Assembly: GCA_021846275.1 (NCBI GenBank)
Contig: JAJZBZ010000002.1
Coordinates: forward strand, 186,001-250,000
Source of the DNA: Acidobacteriota bacterium
GTDB taxonomy: Bacteria; Acidobacteriota; Terriglobia; Terriglobales; Acidobacteriaceae
Direction of reading: 5' to 3'
Length of the DNA stretch: 64,000 nt
The notes under the pieces are model-generated. The model was not told the DNA's origin. It did no database searches and saw only the letters and a list, made by a program, of their open reading frames with translations. The translations under genes were made by a program, and so were the position numbers. This document shows, piece by piece, positions 56,514-64,000 of this stretch (position 1 is its first letter; every line of letters starts with the position of its first letter).

Positions 56514-57623
56514 CTACTCGTAGGCGAGGGCGTCGATGGGGTCTTTGGCGGCGGCCATGGATGCGGGGTAGGCGGCACCGAGGATGGTGCCGAGGACGGC
56601 GATGAGCGAGGCGCGAAGGATCCACGGGCGCGTGATTTCAAAGAAGAGCTGCGGGTAGGCGCGAGCCAGCGCGGCGTGGATGACGGCGATGCCGACGAGG
56701 CCGAGCGCGACGCCGACGAGGGCGAGCAGCGCGGATTCGCGCAGGATCATGCCGACGATGGCGGCCCTGGACGCGCCCATTGCCTTGAGGATGCCAATCT
56801 CGCGTGTGCGTTCGAGGACGGCGGTGTACATGGAGAGAAAGATGACGAGGAAGCCGACCAGCGTGGCAATGGCGGTGACGACGTTGAGCGAGATGTTGAA
56901 GCCGGGAATGTGGTCCGGGGTCATCAGAGACATCCACTCGTGCATGGTCTGGACCTGATAATCGCTGAGGCCGGGCGTGGCGGCGATCTCCTGACGGATG
57001 AGGTCGAGGTTGTCCTCGCTGTCGGCTTTGAGAAAGAAGACGGACGCCTTGCCGGGCGAGCCGATCAGGTCGCCGAGCGTGTCGATGGGCACCATCTTGC
57101 GACCGCCCTTGCCGGATTCGACGATGCCGCAGATGCGGAAGGGATGGTTGACGATTTTGATGGTGTCACCGACCTGATAGGGACGGGTTTTGCCGCTCTG
57201 GGTGAAGACATCATCGACGATCACGTCGTCCGGACCCTGGAACGGGCCGCCGGCGAGGAAGACGAACGGGCGCAGCGCGTTGTAGCTGGGGTAATCGATG
57301 CCGTAGATGATTTCAGGGGCTGGATTGAGGGAGAAGTTCTGGATGACGGGCGCGGAGACGGTGACGTGGGCGAGGCGCAGGAACGCGGCGGCGTTGCGGG
57401 CCGGGACGGGCGCGCCACCGACGGCATTGATGAAGCTGGCGTTGGCCGGGCGGACGATGATGTCGGCGCCGATGCCGTTGGTGCGGATCTTCTGGCCGTC
57501 GAGCTGGCCGAGGAAGATGGCGACGACGGACAGGATCATGACCACTTCGATGGCGATGGCCACGACGGAGATGAGCGAGCGCAGAGGGCGATGGATGAGA
57601 TTGGCGAAGACGAGCTTGTTCAT
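56514..57623 (-). CDS. FtsX/MacB-type ABC permease
   Basis: 369 residues: an N-terminal helix (LISVVAIAIEVVMILSVVAIFLGQ), a large periplasmic domain, and three C-terminal helices with the FtsX hallmark ERTREIGILKAMGASRAAIVGMILRESALLALVGVALG. It needs an ATPase such as the lone one at 18.9 kb. It precedes the membrane glycosyltransferase, suggesting envelope-lipid or polymer handling; inference. Confidence 0.87.
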   Translation of the reverse strand: MNKLVFANLIHRPLRSLISVVAIAIEVVMILSVVAIFLGQLDGQKIRTNGIGADIIVRPANASFINAVGGAPVPARNAAAFLRLAHVTVSAPVIQNFSLNPAPEIIYGIDYPSYNALRPFVFLAGGPFQGPDDVIVDDVFTQSGKTRPYQVGDTIKIVNHPFRICGIVESGKGGRKMVPIDTLGDLIGSPGKASVFFLKADSEDNLDLIRQEIAATPGLSDYQVQTMHEWMSLMTPDHIPGFNISLNVVTAIATLVGFLVIFLSMYTAVLERTREIGILKAMGASRAAIVGMILRESALLALVGVALGLVGIAVIHAALARAYPQLFFEITRPWILRASLIAVLGTILGAAYPASMAAAKDPIDALAYE

Positions 57624-57722
57624 GGGCTGCGGACTGATTTCAGGGTAACAGGGGCAGCGGATGCGCGGCTGTTACGCCAGAGGTTATATACTTGCGCAAA
57701 TTCATTTCCCAGGGAGCAGAGC

Positions 57723-57911
57723 ATGCCGAAGAAGATTGTGCGGGATATTGAGATCAAGGGGAAAAAGGCGACAAGAGGAGAAAGAATGACCAAAGGAAGC
57801 GGCTGGAAGCTGGCTGCGACAACCGGAAGGAAGCGAGTTTTCTCTGGAACGTTGCTGAGCACGCACAACATGGGAAATGTTCGAATCGCCATCTTCAGCG
57901 TTCCGAAGTAA
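57723..57911 (+). CDS. small basic protein (62 aa), unknown
   Basis: MPKKIVRDIEIKGKKATRGERMTKGSGWKLAATTGRKRVF: 62 residues, very basic N-terminal half, beta-like second half (FSGTLLSTHNMGNVRIAIFSVPK). GGGAGCAGAGC precedes the ATG, and a TATACT element lies about 35 bp upstream. It does not match ribosomal proteins I recognise. Real or not needs comparison; a nucleic-acid-binding role is only a guess from charge. Confidence 0.5.
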   Translation: MPKKIVRDIEIKGKKATRGERMTKGSGWKLAATTGRKRVFSGTLLSTHNMGNVRIAIFSVPK

Positions 57912-57977
57912 TCCAGCTTTGTCCGACAGACGATCCGACTGGCGCGGAAAGGGGTATTTTTTTGCAAACCGCGAATA

Positions 57978-57993
57978 TGCTATCATGATAGCA
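57978..57993. promoter_or_regulatory. FitAB-type operator
   Basis: TGCTATCA-TGATAGCA, a perfect 16-bp palindrome, 11 bp before the FitA start and overlapping its SD/promoter region. The half-sites are the same as those reported for gonococcal FitAB (TGCTATCA-N12-TGATAGCA, from memory), but here there is no spacer. Confidence 0.7.
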
Positions 57994-58004
57994 CGAGGTG
58001 TGGG

Positions 58005-58253
58005 ATGGCGCAGTTACTGGTGAGGAATGTGGAGCCGCAGTTGAAGGCGCATCTGCAAAAGCGCGCTCGCCGTCACGGCCGAAGCATGGAGGCGGAGGCG
58101 CGCGAGATTCTGCGCAGCGCACTGCTGAAGGAACAGGAGCCGCGAGTCGGTTTGGGAACCGCAATCAGCGCCCTTTTCCGCGATCACGGGCTGGAGCAGG
58201 ATATTCCGGAGTTGCGTGGTTTTCCGGTGAAAGTGGCGGAGTTTGAGCCTTGA
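58005..58253 (+). CDS. fitA: FitA-type antitoxin
   Basis: 82 residues. The N-terminal ribbon-helix-helix (AQLLVRNVEPQLKAHLQKRARRHGRSMEAEAREILRSAL) is FitA/StbC-like; the C-terminal tail (about 55-82) should insert in the toxin. GAGGTG lies 5 nt before the ATG. Binds the upstream palindrome as a dimer with FitB, by analogy. Confidence 0.9.
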   Translation: MAQLLVRNVEPQLKAHLQKRARRHGRSMEAEAREILRSALLKEQEPRVGLGTAISALFRDHGLEQDIPELRGFPVKVAEFEP

Positions 58254-58675
58254 TCGTACTGGACACGAATGTGGTGTCGGAACTGATGCGACGAGAGCCG
58301 GAACATGCTGTCGTCCGATGGCTGGACCGGCAACCGCGGGAGTCCGTTTGGGTGACCTCGGTCACGGTATTTGAAATATGGGCGGGAATTCGGACGATGG
58401 AGCCTGGTGTCCGACAAATATCTCTGGTTTCAGGATTCGAACAAATTCTGGCGGAGTTGATCGATGGCCGGGTGGCAGCATTTGACACGGAATCTGCGCG
58501 ATGCGCTGCGGAACTCATCGCCGAGGGCAGGAAGAATGGACGCGTGATGGATATGCGCGACACGATGATTGCTGGAATTGTGGTCGCGCGCAATGCTCGG
58601 CTGGCTACGCGGAACGAACGACACTTTGCGGAGATTCGAAGAGCGGTGGTGAATCCATGGACACAAAATGCGTAG
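58250..58675 (+). CDS. fitB: FitB/VapC PIN-domain toxin
   Basis: 141 residues, TTG start inside the antitoxin stop (4-bp TTGA overlap). PIN motifs: IVLDTNVVSELMRREP (Asp near 5), VTVFEIWAG (Glu near 42), MDMRDTMIAGIVVARN (Asp near 104) and LATRNERHF. Likely an endoribonuclease. Confidence 0.92.
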   Translation: MIVLDTNVVSELMRREPEHAVVRWLDRQPRESVWVTSVTVFEIWAGIRTMEPGVRQISLVSGFEQILAELIDGRVAAFDTESARCAAELIAEGRKNGRVMDMRDTMIAGIVVARNARLATRNERHFAEIRRAVVNPWTQNA

Positions 58676-58827
58676 ATAGCTTCCCCTTTACCAGACAAGG
58701 GGATATGTTCCAGTCCAAGCATACAGTTTAGCGTGGCAAACCGATACACTGGAGTTTCGTGGTGGATGGCGCGCAGGTGTGCACGCGGACCGGGCGAAGA
58801 TGAGTAGCTGTGCGCGGGGGAGCGGCG

Positions 58828-61512
58828 ATGACGGGCAATGAGATTCGGGAGCGGTTTCTGCGGTTTTTTGAGGGTAAGGGGCACAGGCGCGTGCATTCGT
58901 CGTCACTGGTGCCGGCCAATGATCCGACGCTGCTGTTTACCAATGCGGGGATGAACCAGTTCAAGGATGTGTTTCTGGGTGCGGAGCGGCGGGAGTATAA
59001 CCGCGCGACGACCTCGCAGAAGTGTGTGCGCGCCGGGGGCAAGCATAACGATCTGGAGAATGTGGGGTTCACGCGGCGGCATCACACGTTTTTCGAGATG
59101 CTGGGGAATTTCAGTTTTGGGGACTACTTCAAGCGCGAGGCGATTGCGTTTGCCTGGGAGCTGGTGACGAGCGCGGAGTGGTTCGGGATCGACAAGAGCC
59201 GGCTGTATGTGACGATCTTCGAGGGCGCGGATGGAGTGCCGCGCGATGACGAGGCGGAGCAGTTCTGGATCGAAGTGGGCGTGCCGCGGGAGCGGATTCA
59301 CACCTTCGGGCTGAAGGATAATTTCTGGCAGATGGGCGAGACAGGGCCGTGCGGGCCGTGCTCGGAGATTTTTGTCGATCTGGGCGTGGAGGCTTCGGAG
59401 ACGGGGCGCGACCTGCCGTTTGGCGAGGACGATGCGCGGTATGTGGAGATATGGAATCTGGTCTTCATGCAGTTTGACCGCTCGGCGGTGATCGAGGGCG
59501 GCAAGACGACGGGCTACAAACTGACGCCACTGCCGAAGCCGTCGATTGACACGGGGATGGGGCTGGAGCGGCTGGCGGCGGTGTTGCAGGGGAAGCTGTC
59601 GAATTTTGAGACGGATTTGTTTACGCCGCTGATTGCGCGGGCGGCGGAGCTGACGGGCGTGGCCAACGACGTGGCGACGGCGAGCCTGCGGATTATTGCC
59701 GACCATGCGCGGGCGGCGACGTTTCTGATTCATGACGGGGTGTTGCCGTCGAACGAGGGGCGCGGGTATGTGCTGCGGAAGATTCTGCGGCGCGGGATTC
59801 GGCATGGACGGCTGCTGGGGCGGACGGAGCCGTTTCTGCACGCGATGGTGTTTGCGGTGCGCGACCAGATGAAGAGCGCGTATCCGGAGCTGGCGGAGAC
59901 GGCTGAGCGGGTGGCGCGGGTGATTGAAGCCGAGGAACGGCAGTTTGATCGCGTGCTGAAGCTGGGGATGACGAAGCTGGATGAAGAGCTGCGCGGGGAG
60001 TTCACGGGTGAGAAGGCGTTTCATCTGTATGAGACGTTCGGGCTGCCGCTGGATTTTATGGTGGACGCGGCGCGGGACGCGGGCGTGGCGTTTGACGAAG
60101 CGGGTTTTGAGGCGGCGCGCGAGGCCGAGCAGGCGCGGGCGCGGGCAAGCTGGAAGGGTGGCAGTCAGAAGTCTGCCGCGCCGGTTTTTCGCGAGCTGGC
60201 GAAGACGGTGTTTGAAGGCTATGAGCGGCTGGGGTCGATGGACTGCGAGGTGCTGGCGCTGGTGAAGGACGGCGTGGGCGTGGCTGCGGCTGAGGCGGGC
60301 GAGGCGGTGGAGGTGGTGCTGGACCATACGAGTTTTTATGCCGACTCCGGCGGGCAGGTGGGCGACACGGGACGGCTGATGAGCACGGATGGGAATGTGA
60401 CGGTGGCCGAGGTGTCGGGCTGCGTGGCACCAGTGCAGGGCGTGCGGGCGCATCGCGCGGTGCTGCGGCAGGCGCTGGCGGTGGGCGATCGCGTGAACAC
60501 GGTGGTGGATGGGGCGCGGCGCGACGCGATTCGCAGGAATCATACGGGGACGCATCTGCTGCATGCGGCGTTGAGGCAGGTGCTGGGCACGCATGTGAAG
60601 CAGGCCGGGTCGCTGGTGGACGCGACGCGTCTGCGATTTGACTTCAGCCATTTTGCGCCGGTCGAGGACGAGGACCTGCTCGAGATTGAGCGGATTGTGA
60701 ACGGCGAGGTGCTGGCGAATGCGCGCGTGGAGACGCTGGTGGATGTGCCGATTGATGTGGCCGTGAATGAGTACAAGGCGATGGCTCTGTTTGGCGAGAA
60801 GTATGGCGACCGGGTGCGCGTGGTGCGGGTGGAGGATGGATTTTCGACGGAGCTTTGCGGCGGGACGCATACGCGTGCGACGGGCGAGATCGGGCTGATC
60901 AAGATTGTGGGCGAGGGGTCGGTCTCGTCCGGCGTGCGAAGGCTGGAGGCAATCAGCGGGACGGGCGCGCTGGAGGAGTTTCGGCGGGATTTTCGCGTGG
61001 CACAGGTGGCGGCGCAGGCAGCGCCGGGCGCGGCTGCGGGGTACGACCTGGCGGCGGCGCTGCGCGGACGGCTGAGCGAGCACGAAGAGGAGATGAAGCG
61101 GCTGCGGCGCGAGCTGGACGAGATGAGAATGCAGCAGGCTGCGGCGGGACTGGACGAGGCTCTGAAGCGGGCTGTGACGGTGAAGGGCGTGCGCGTGGTC
61201 ACGCTGCGCGCAGACGGGCTGGAGCGCGGACAACTGCGGACGCTGGTGGACAACCTGAAGCAGCGCGTGGGCGAGGGCGTGGTGCTGGTCGGCTCTGCGC
61301 AGGACGAGGGCAGGGTGGCGCTGATTGCCGGAGTGACGGCGGAGCTGGCGCGGCGCGTGGCGGCGGGCAAGGTGGTGGGCGCGGCGGCCAAGCTGGTGGG
61401 CGGATCGGGCGGCGGCAAGCCGGAGATTGCCGAGGCCGGCGGCAAGGACGCGGCGCTGCTGGACGCGGCGCTCGCGGCGGCGGCGGGGATTGTGGGCGAG
61501 CTGCTGGGCTGA
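58828..61512 (+). CDS. alaS: alanyl-tRNA synthetase
   Basis: 894 residues, full length. Class II motif region [43 protein letters not shown], motif 3 [15 protein letters not shown], editing-domain zinc motifs [12 protein letters not shown] and [15 protein letters not shown], and a C-terminal DHHA1 domain ([26 protein letters not shown]). The ATG at 58828 has GGGAG at 7 nt. No T-box leader was seen. Confidence 0.97.
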   Translation: MTGNEIRERFLRFFEGKGHRRVHSSSLVPANDPTLLFTNAGMNQFKDVFLGAERREYNRATTSQKCVRAGGKHNDLENVGFTRRHHTFFEMLGNFSFGDYFKREAIAFAWELVTSAEWFGIDKSRLYVTIFEGADGVPRDDEAEQFWIEVGVPRERIHTFGLKDNFWQMGETGPCGPCSEIFVDLGVEASETGRDLPFGEDDARYVEIWNLVFMQFDRSAVIEGGKTTGYKLTPLPKPSIDTGMGLERLAAVLQGKLSNFETDLFTPLIARAAELTGVANDVATASLRIIADHARAATFLIHDGVLPSNEGRGYVLRKILRRGIRHGRLLGRTEPFLHAMVFAVRDQMKSAYPELAETAERVARVIEAEERQFDRVLKLGMTKLDEELRGEFTGEKAFHLYETFGLPLDFMVDAARDAGVAFDEAGFEAAREAEQARARASWKGGSQKSAAPVFRELAKTVFEGYERLGSMDCEVLALVKDGVGVAAAEAGEAVEVVLDHTSFYADSGGQVGDTGRLMSTDGNVTVAEVSGCVAPVQGVRAHRAVLRQALAVGDRVNTVVDGARRDAIRRNHTGTHLLHAALRQVLGTHVKQAGSLVDATRLRFDFSHFAPVEDEDLLEIERIVNGEVLANARVETLVDVPIDVAVNEYKAMALFGEKYGDRVRVVRVEDGFSTELCGGTHTRATGEIGLIKIVGEGSVSSGVRRLEAISGTGALEEFRRDFRVAQVAAQAAPGAAAGYDLAAALRGRLSEHEEEMKRLRRELDEMRMQQAAAGLDEALKRAVTVKGVRVVTLRADGLERGQLRTLVDNLKQRVGEGVVLVGSAQDEGRVALIAGVTAELARRVAAGKVVGAAAKLVGGSGGGKPEIAEAGGKDAALLDAALAAAAGIVGELLG

Positions 61513-61555
61513 GCGCGTGCGCGAGGAATCGCGTTCGCAGCCTGCTTGATAGCTG

Positions 61556-62122
61556 TCACTCCAGTGTGGACTGCGTGTAGGGAACGGCCGAGCGCGCGTT
61601 GCGGAGCGCGATGGCCCACCAGTGCAATCGTTGCAGCACGGTACTCATCGATCTGCTGGCGCGCTCCGGACTGCGCAGCGTGCCGGTTTCGTCGAACTGC
61701 TCCCATGCGCTGGGAAAACTGACGGAATCGCGAATCGTGACGGCGTGCAGTTCCGCGAAGACCTGTCGCAACTGTTCGACCGCGCGCAGTCCGCCGGAGA
61801 CGCCGCCATAGGAGACAAAGGCGACGGGCTTGGCGTGCCACTCGGGGCCGACCGAATCGATGAGTTCTTTGAGCGGCGCGGGATAGCCGTGGTTGTATTC
61901 CGGCGTAACGATGACGAAAGCATCGGACGAATGAAGCCGCTCCGCGAGTGAACGGGAAGCGTGGCCATCCGTGACCTGAGACGGTTGGGCGGGATCGATC
62001 ACTTCGATTTGAAATCTGCCGCTGGCCGCGATCCGCTCAACGGCCCAGCGGGCGACGGTATCACAAAACCGACCGGGGCGCTTGCTGCCGAGGATGACGG
62101 CGACACGGATGGATTCCGACAT
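61556..62122 (-). CDS. NADPH-dependent FMN reductase
   Basis: 188 residues: [22 protein letters not shown] (flavodoxin-fold FMN loop), [22 protein letters not shown] and [21 protein letters not shown], as in ChrR/ArsH/FMN-red proteins. A strong SD (GGGAGG, 5 nt) precedes the ATG. It is divergent from soxR and has a SoxR-type promoter with a SoxR box, so it is expected to be induced by redox-cycling agents. Confidence 0.93.
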   Translation of the reverse strand: MSESIRVAVILGSKRPGRFCDTVARWAVERIAASGRFQIEVIDPAQPSQVTDGHASRSLAERLHSSDAFVIVTPEYNHGYPAPLKELIDSVGPEWHAKPVAFVSYGGVSGGLRAVEQLRQVFAELHAVTIRDSVSFPSAWEQFDETGTLRSPERASRSMSTVLQRLHWWAIALRNARSAVPYTQSTLE

Positions 62123-62185
62123 TTTTCCTCCCGAACTTTGAACCGGAACTTCAAACCAGAACTCCGAAGCGGGGTTCTGGTATTT

Positions 62186-62216
62186 ACACTAAGACCTCAA
62201 GTAAACTTGAGGTCAA
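62186..62216 (-). promoter_or_regulatory. MerR-type promoter of the FMN reductase
   Basis: On the minus strand: -35 TTGACC (62216-62211), a 19-bp spacer, then -10 TAGTGT (62191-62186). The long spacer contains most of the SoxR box, the standard architecture of a SoxR-activated promoter. The -10 is weak. Confidence 0.7.
62193..62214. promoter_or_regulatory. SoxR box
   Basis: GACCTCAAGT (62193-62202) and ACTTGAGGTC (62205-62214) around a central AA: a perfect 22-bp dyad. The core CCTCAAGT...ACTTGAGG matches the known SoxR site. It ends 4 bp before the soxR start codon, so it also covers the soxR SD. Confidence 0.93.
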
Positions 62217-62218
62217 GC

Positions 62219-62713
62219 GTGAAGACGAAAAAAGATTCTCCGCAAGCCGTAGCCTCAGAGCTGACTGTGGGCGAAGTGGCCAGGCGCAGTGGCGTGGCGG
62301 TTTCGACGCTCCATTACTACGAGGCTGAGGGGTTGATCCGCAGTTGGCGGAACGAGGGAAATCAGCGGCGGTATGCGCGGGAGGTTCTGCGCCGAGTGGC
62401 CGTGATCAAGGTGGCGCAGAGATCGGGAATCTCGCTGGCCGCGATTCGGCGGGCGCTGGAGTCGCTGCCGGGCAGACGCACGCCGGACGCGGAGGATTGG
62501 AAGAAGCTGTCGAAGAAATGGAAGGCGGATTTGAATGAGCGGATCGAGCGAATGACGCGGCTTCGCGACCAGCTTGACAGTTGCATCGGCTGCGGGTGCC
62601 TGTCGCTGGAGTCGTGTCCGCTGCGCAATCCGTGGGACAGGCTGGGGGAATCCGGTCCCGGTGCGCGGCTGCTGGATCCGGAGTGGGAAGACGGGAAGGC
62701 GCAGCGAGATTGA
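62219..62713 (+). CDS. soxR: redox-sensitive MerR-family regulator SoxR
   Basis: 164 residues. MerR HTH ([41 protein letters not shown]), dimer helix, and the [2Fe-2S] cysteine cluster [12 protein letters not shown] (CX2CXCX5C, about residues 120-131). GTG start at 62219. The SD (GAGGT) lies inside the operator, so the operator probably also blocks soxR translation or transcription start. It is a SoxR that, as in non-enteric bacteria, controls nearby genes directly with no soxS visible. Confidence 0.95.
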   Translation: MKTKKDSPQAVASELTVGEVARRSGVAVSTLHYYEAEGLIRSWRNEGNQRRYAREVLRRVAVIKVAQRSGISLAAIRRALESLPGRRTPDAEDWKKLSKKWKADLNERIERMTRLRDQLDSCIGCGCLSLESCPLRNPWDRLGESGPGARLLDPEWEDGKAQRD

Positions 62714-62750
62714 GCGGGGCAGTGCTGTTTCCGTCGAATCGCGGTTCGGA

Positions 62751-63137
62751 TCAGGAGAGTTTTGGCGCGGCGGTGAAGAGCGGGCGGAAGCAGGAGCGGT
62801 AGGCCCAGATGAGGAAGATTTCGAGGGCGGTGCAGACGGCTCCGGTGGCGATGCCGGGGGAGTGAAACAGCAGGTGGAACATGAGGATGTTGACGAGGAT
62901 CGGCCCGAGCAGCACGAGGCCGAGCAGGACGAAGCGTCCGACGAGCAGCAGCAGTCCGCCAACGAGCATGAGGACGGCGAGGACCTTGGTGTAGTGGTGC
63001 GTCATCATGAGGGTCATGAAGGCGGTGGCGGCGGCAGGCATTCCGCCCATTTTGCCCTGCTTCAGAAGGCTGAACAGGCCCGAGGCGGCGAAGACGAAGC
63101 CGAGCAGGATGCGGGCAATGACGATGGCAATTTTCAT
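62751..63137 (-). CDS. DoxX family membrane protein
   Basis: 128 residues, four helices, DoxX-like (ARILLGFVFAASGLFSLLKQGKMGG, THHYTKVLAVLMLVGGLLLLVGRFVLLGLVLLGPILVNILMFH). The ATG at 63137 has GGGAG at 5 nt. Convergent with soxR. Role unclear; DoxX proteins often sit with thiol/redox genes. Confidence 0.85.
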   Translation of the reverse strand: MKIAIVIARILLGFVFAASGLFSLLKQGKMGGMPAAATAFMTLMMTHHYTKVLAVLMLVGGLLLLVGRFVLLGLVLLGPILVNILMFHLLFHSPGIATGAVCTALEIFLIWAYRSCFRPLFTAAPKLS

Positions 63138-63297
63138 GGCGACTCCCATTTGCGCGAGACGAGACGCGGCAAAGTGCATGCGCAGAGTGGGATAAGGATA
63201 CACAGGCGGTTCGTGGCGGGCAAATGCGCTTTGTCGCGAGCACTTCCCTGCCCTTCGGTCGATCCTGCGATTCCCTTGTTACAGCTCCCGGCGAACT

Positions 63298-63402
63298 CTA
63301 TTTCACGCTGTTGTACTCGGCGGCGGTGACGGGCTGGAGCCAGATGGTTGGGCCTTTCTGAGTGGGTGTGACGGCGATGAGGGTATCGCTTTCCCTAGCG
63401 GG
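63298..63402 (-). pseudogene. 34-codon in-frame tail after the cupin-CMD stop
   Basis: After the TAA of the next gene upstream (minus-strand sense), the same frame stays open for 34 codons and ends at TAG: PARESDTLIAVTPTQKGPTI and WLQPVTAAEYNSVK. It reads as a real protein C-terminus, not random sequence. It is most likely the 3' remnant of a gene lost by deletion; read-through is less likely. Confidence 0.55.
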
Positions 63403-64000
63403 TTACTTTTCCTGGAAGACTTCGCGGGCGATGGCTACGGCGCTGACGGCGTTGGGCCAGCCGGAGTAGAAGGCCATCTGGGTGATGACCTCGACGATTT
63501 CATCGCGGGTGACGCCGTTGCGGAGCGCGAGCCGGATGTGCGAGCGCAACTGGTCGGGACGGTTGAGGGCGATGAGCGCGGCGACGGTGATGAGGCTGCG
63601 ATCACGCGGGGAAAGTTCCGGGCGTTGCCAGACGTCGCCGAAGAGGACGTTGTCGGTGAGTTCGGCGAGTTTGGGGTCGATGTCGCCCATGAGCTTCTGG
63701 GCGGCGGAGGGTTGCTGGGACATGGGTGCGGCTCCTTTGAGTGCTGCTCCTTTGGGTACGGCTCCATTGGATGGGGATGGCGGGGTCGCATACTGCGCAT
63801 CGCTGACCTTCTCCATCCAGTGGACTGTCTTTCCGTCGAGTTGCTCGACGATGGCGATGTGCGTCATCGGGCTGTTTGGCGCGGCACCGTGCCAGTGCTT
63901 CTGTCCGGGCGGAATCCAGACGATATCGCCGGCGTGGATTTCCTCGACGGGATCGCCCCATCGCTGGACCAGTCCGGTGCCGGAGGTGACGATGAGGATC
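63403..64000 (-). CDS. cupin-carboxymuconolactone decarboxylase fusion, partial
   Basis: The 3' part of a gene running off the right edge. The N-terminal piece ([37 protein letters not shown]) is a cupin metal-site motif with PGxxHxxG; the C-terminal domain (about 105 residues, [74 protein letters not shown]) is a carboxymuconolactone decarboxylase. No AhpD-type CxxC is present. Such fusions occur in redox/detoxification loci; substrate unknown. Confidence 0.88.
   Translation of the reverse strand, partial: ILIVTSGTGLVQRWGDPVEEIHAGDIVWIPPGQKHWHGAAPNSPMTHIAIVEQLDGKTVHWMEKVSDAQYATPPSPSNGAVPKGAALKGAAPMSQQPSAAQKLMGDIDPKLAELTDNVLFGDVWQRPELSPRDRSLITVAALIALNRPDQLRSHIRLALRNGVTRDEIVEVITQMAFYSGWPNAVSAVAIAREVFQEK

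Overview
The window is high-GC DNA with acidobacterial-looking gene content (Acidobacterium/Granulicella/Edaphobacter-like). That placement is inference from style and gene families: HAE1-type RND pump, DUF4097/LiaI stress operon, ECF sigma factor with a ZAS anti-sigma, lipoproteins of unknown function, and small intergenic TTGTCAGGGGTCAG-type repeats. No rRNA, tRNA, CRISPR array, insertion sequence or phage module was seen.

Layout. 1-10.1 kb: the start of an RND efflux permease, then a Kdp potassium-pump operon (a 28-codon membrane micro-ORF, kdpF, kdpA, kdpB, kdpC) on the minus strand. KdpD is split in two: the cytoplasmic N-terminal half lies on the minus strand, and the membrane/histidine-kinase half starts 32 bp away on the plus strand. 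10.6-13.4 kb: a Crp-family regulator divergent from a ric (ScdA/YtfE)-nnrS operon for nitric-oxide stress, with a Crp-type dyad between them. 13.4-24.5 kb: a LacI-family pseudogene, msrA, dnaG, a nitroreductase, a YdcF-like protein, a lone ABC ATPase, a ParD-like/zeta-like toxin-antitoxin pair, ferredoxin-NADP reductase, aldo/keto reductase and a large lipoprotein.

At about 24.5-25.0 kb the base composition of the + strand changes abruptly from C-rich to G-rich, regardless of gene orientation. A gene-poor, AT-richer patch with two perfect dyads lies exactly at the switch, so it is a candidate replication origin or at least a replication-strand boundary.

25-38 kb: a glycosyltransferase-like gene with a 31-codon leader ORF, an APC permease, an inositol-phosphatase-family enzyme, rbfA, nrnA, an AT-richer island with a DUF6680-like gene and a Phd/VapC pair, then pyrR-pyrB-pyrC with a 19-bp x5 tandem repeat and dispersed repeats between pyrR and pyrB, and two lipoproteins. 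38-50 kb: ridA, dnaB, and an ECF sigma/anti-sigma operon with B-box/LiaI/DUF4097 membrane proteins that looks like an envelope-stress module, then glgC, ndk and a DsbA-like lipoprotein. 50.6-64 kb: an EF-G paralogue, an orphan TolC, a membrane glycosyltransferase with a lone FtsX-type permease, a FitA/FitB toxin-antitoxin pair with a perfect operator, alaS, and a SoxR redox module (SoxR, a divergent FMN reductase, and a SoxR box inside a 19-bp-spacer promoter). The right end holds DoxX and a cupin-carboxymuconolactone decarboxylase fusion that runs off the edge.

CDS starts were chosen from Shine-Dalgarno (SD) sequences, overlaps and family length. Shadow reading frames were left out.
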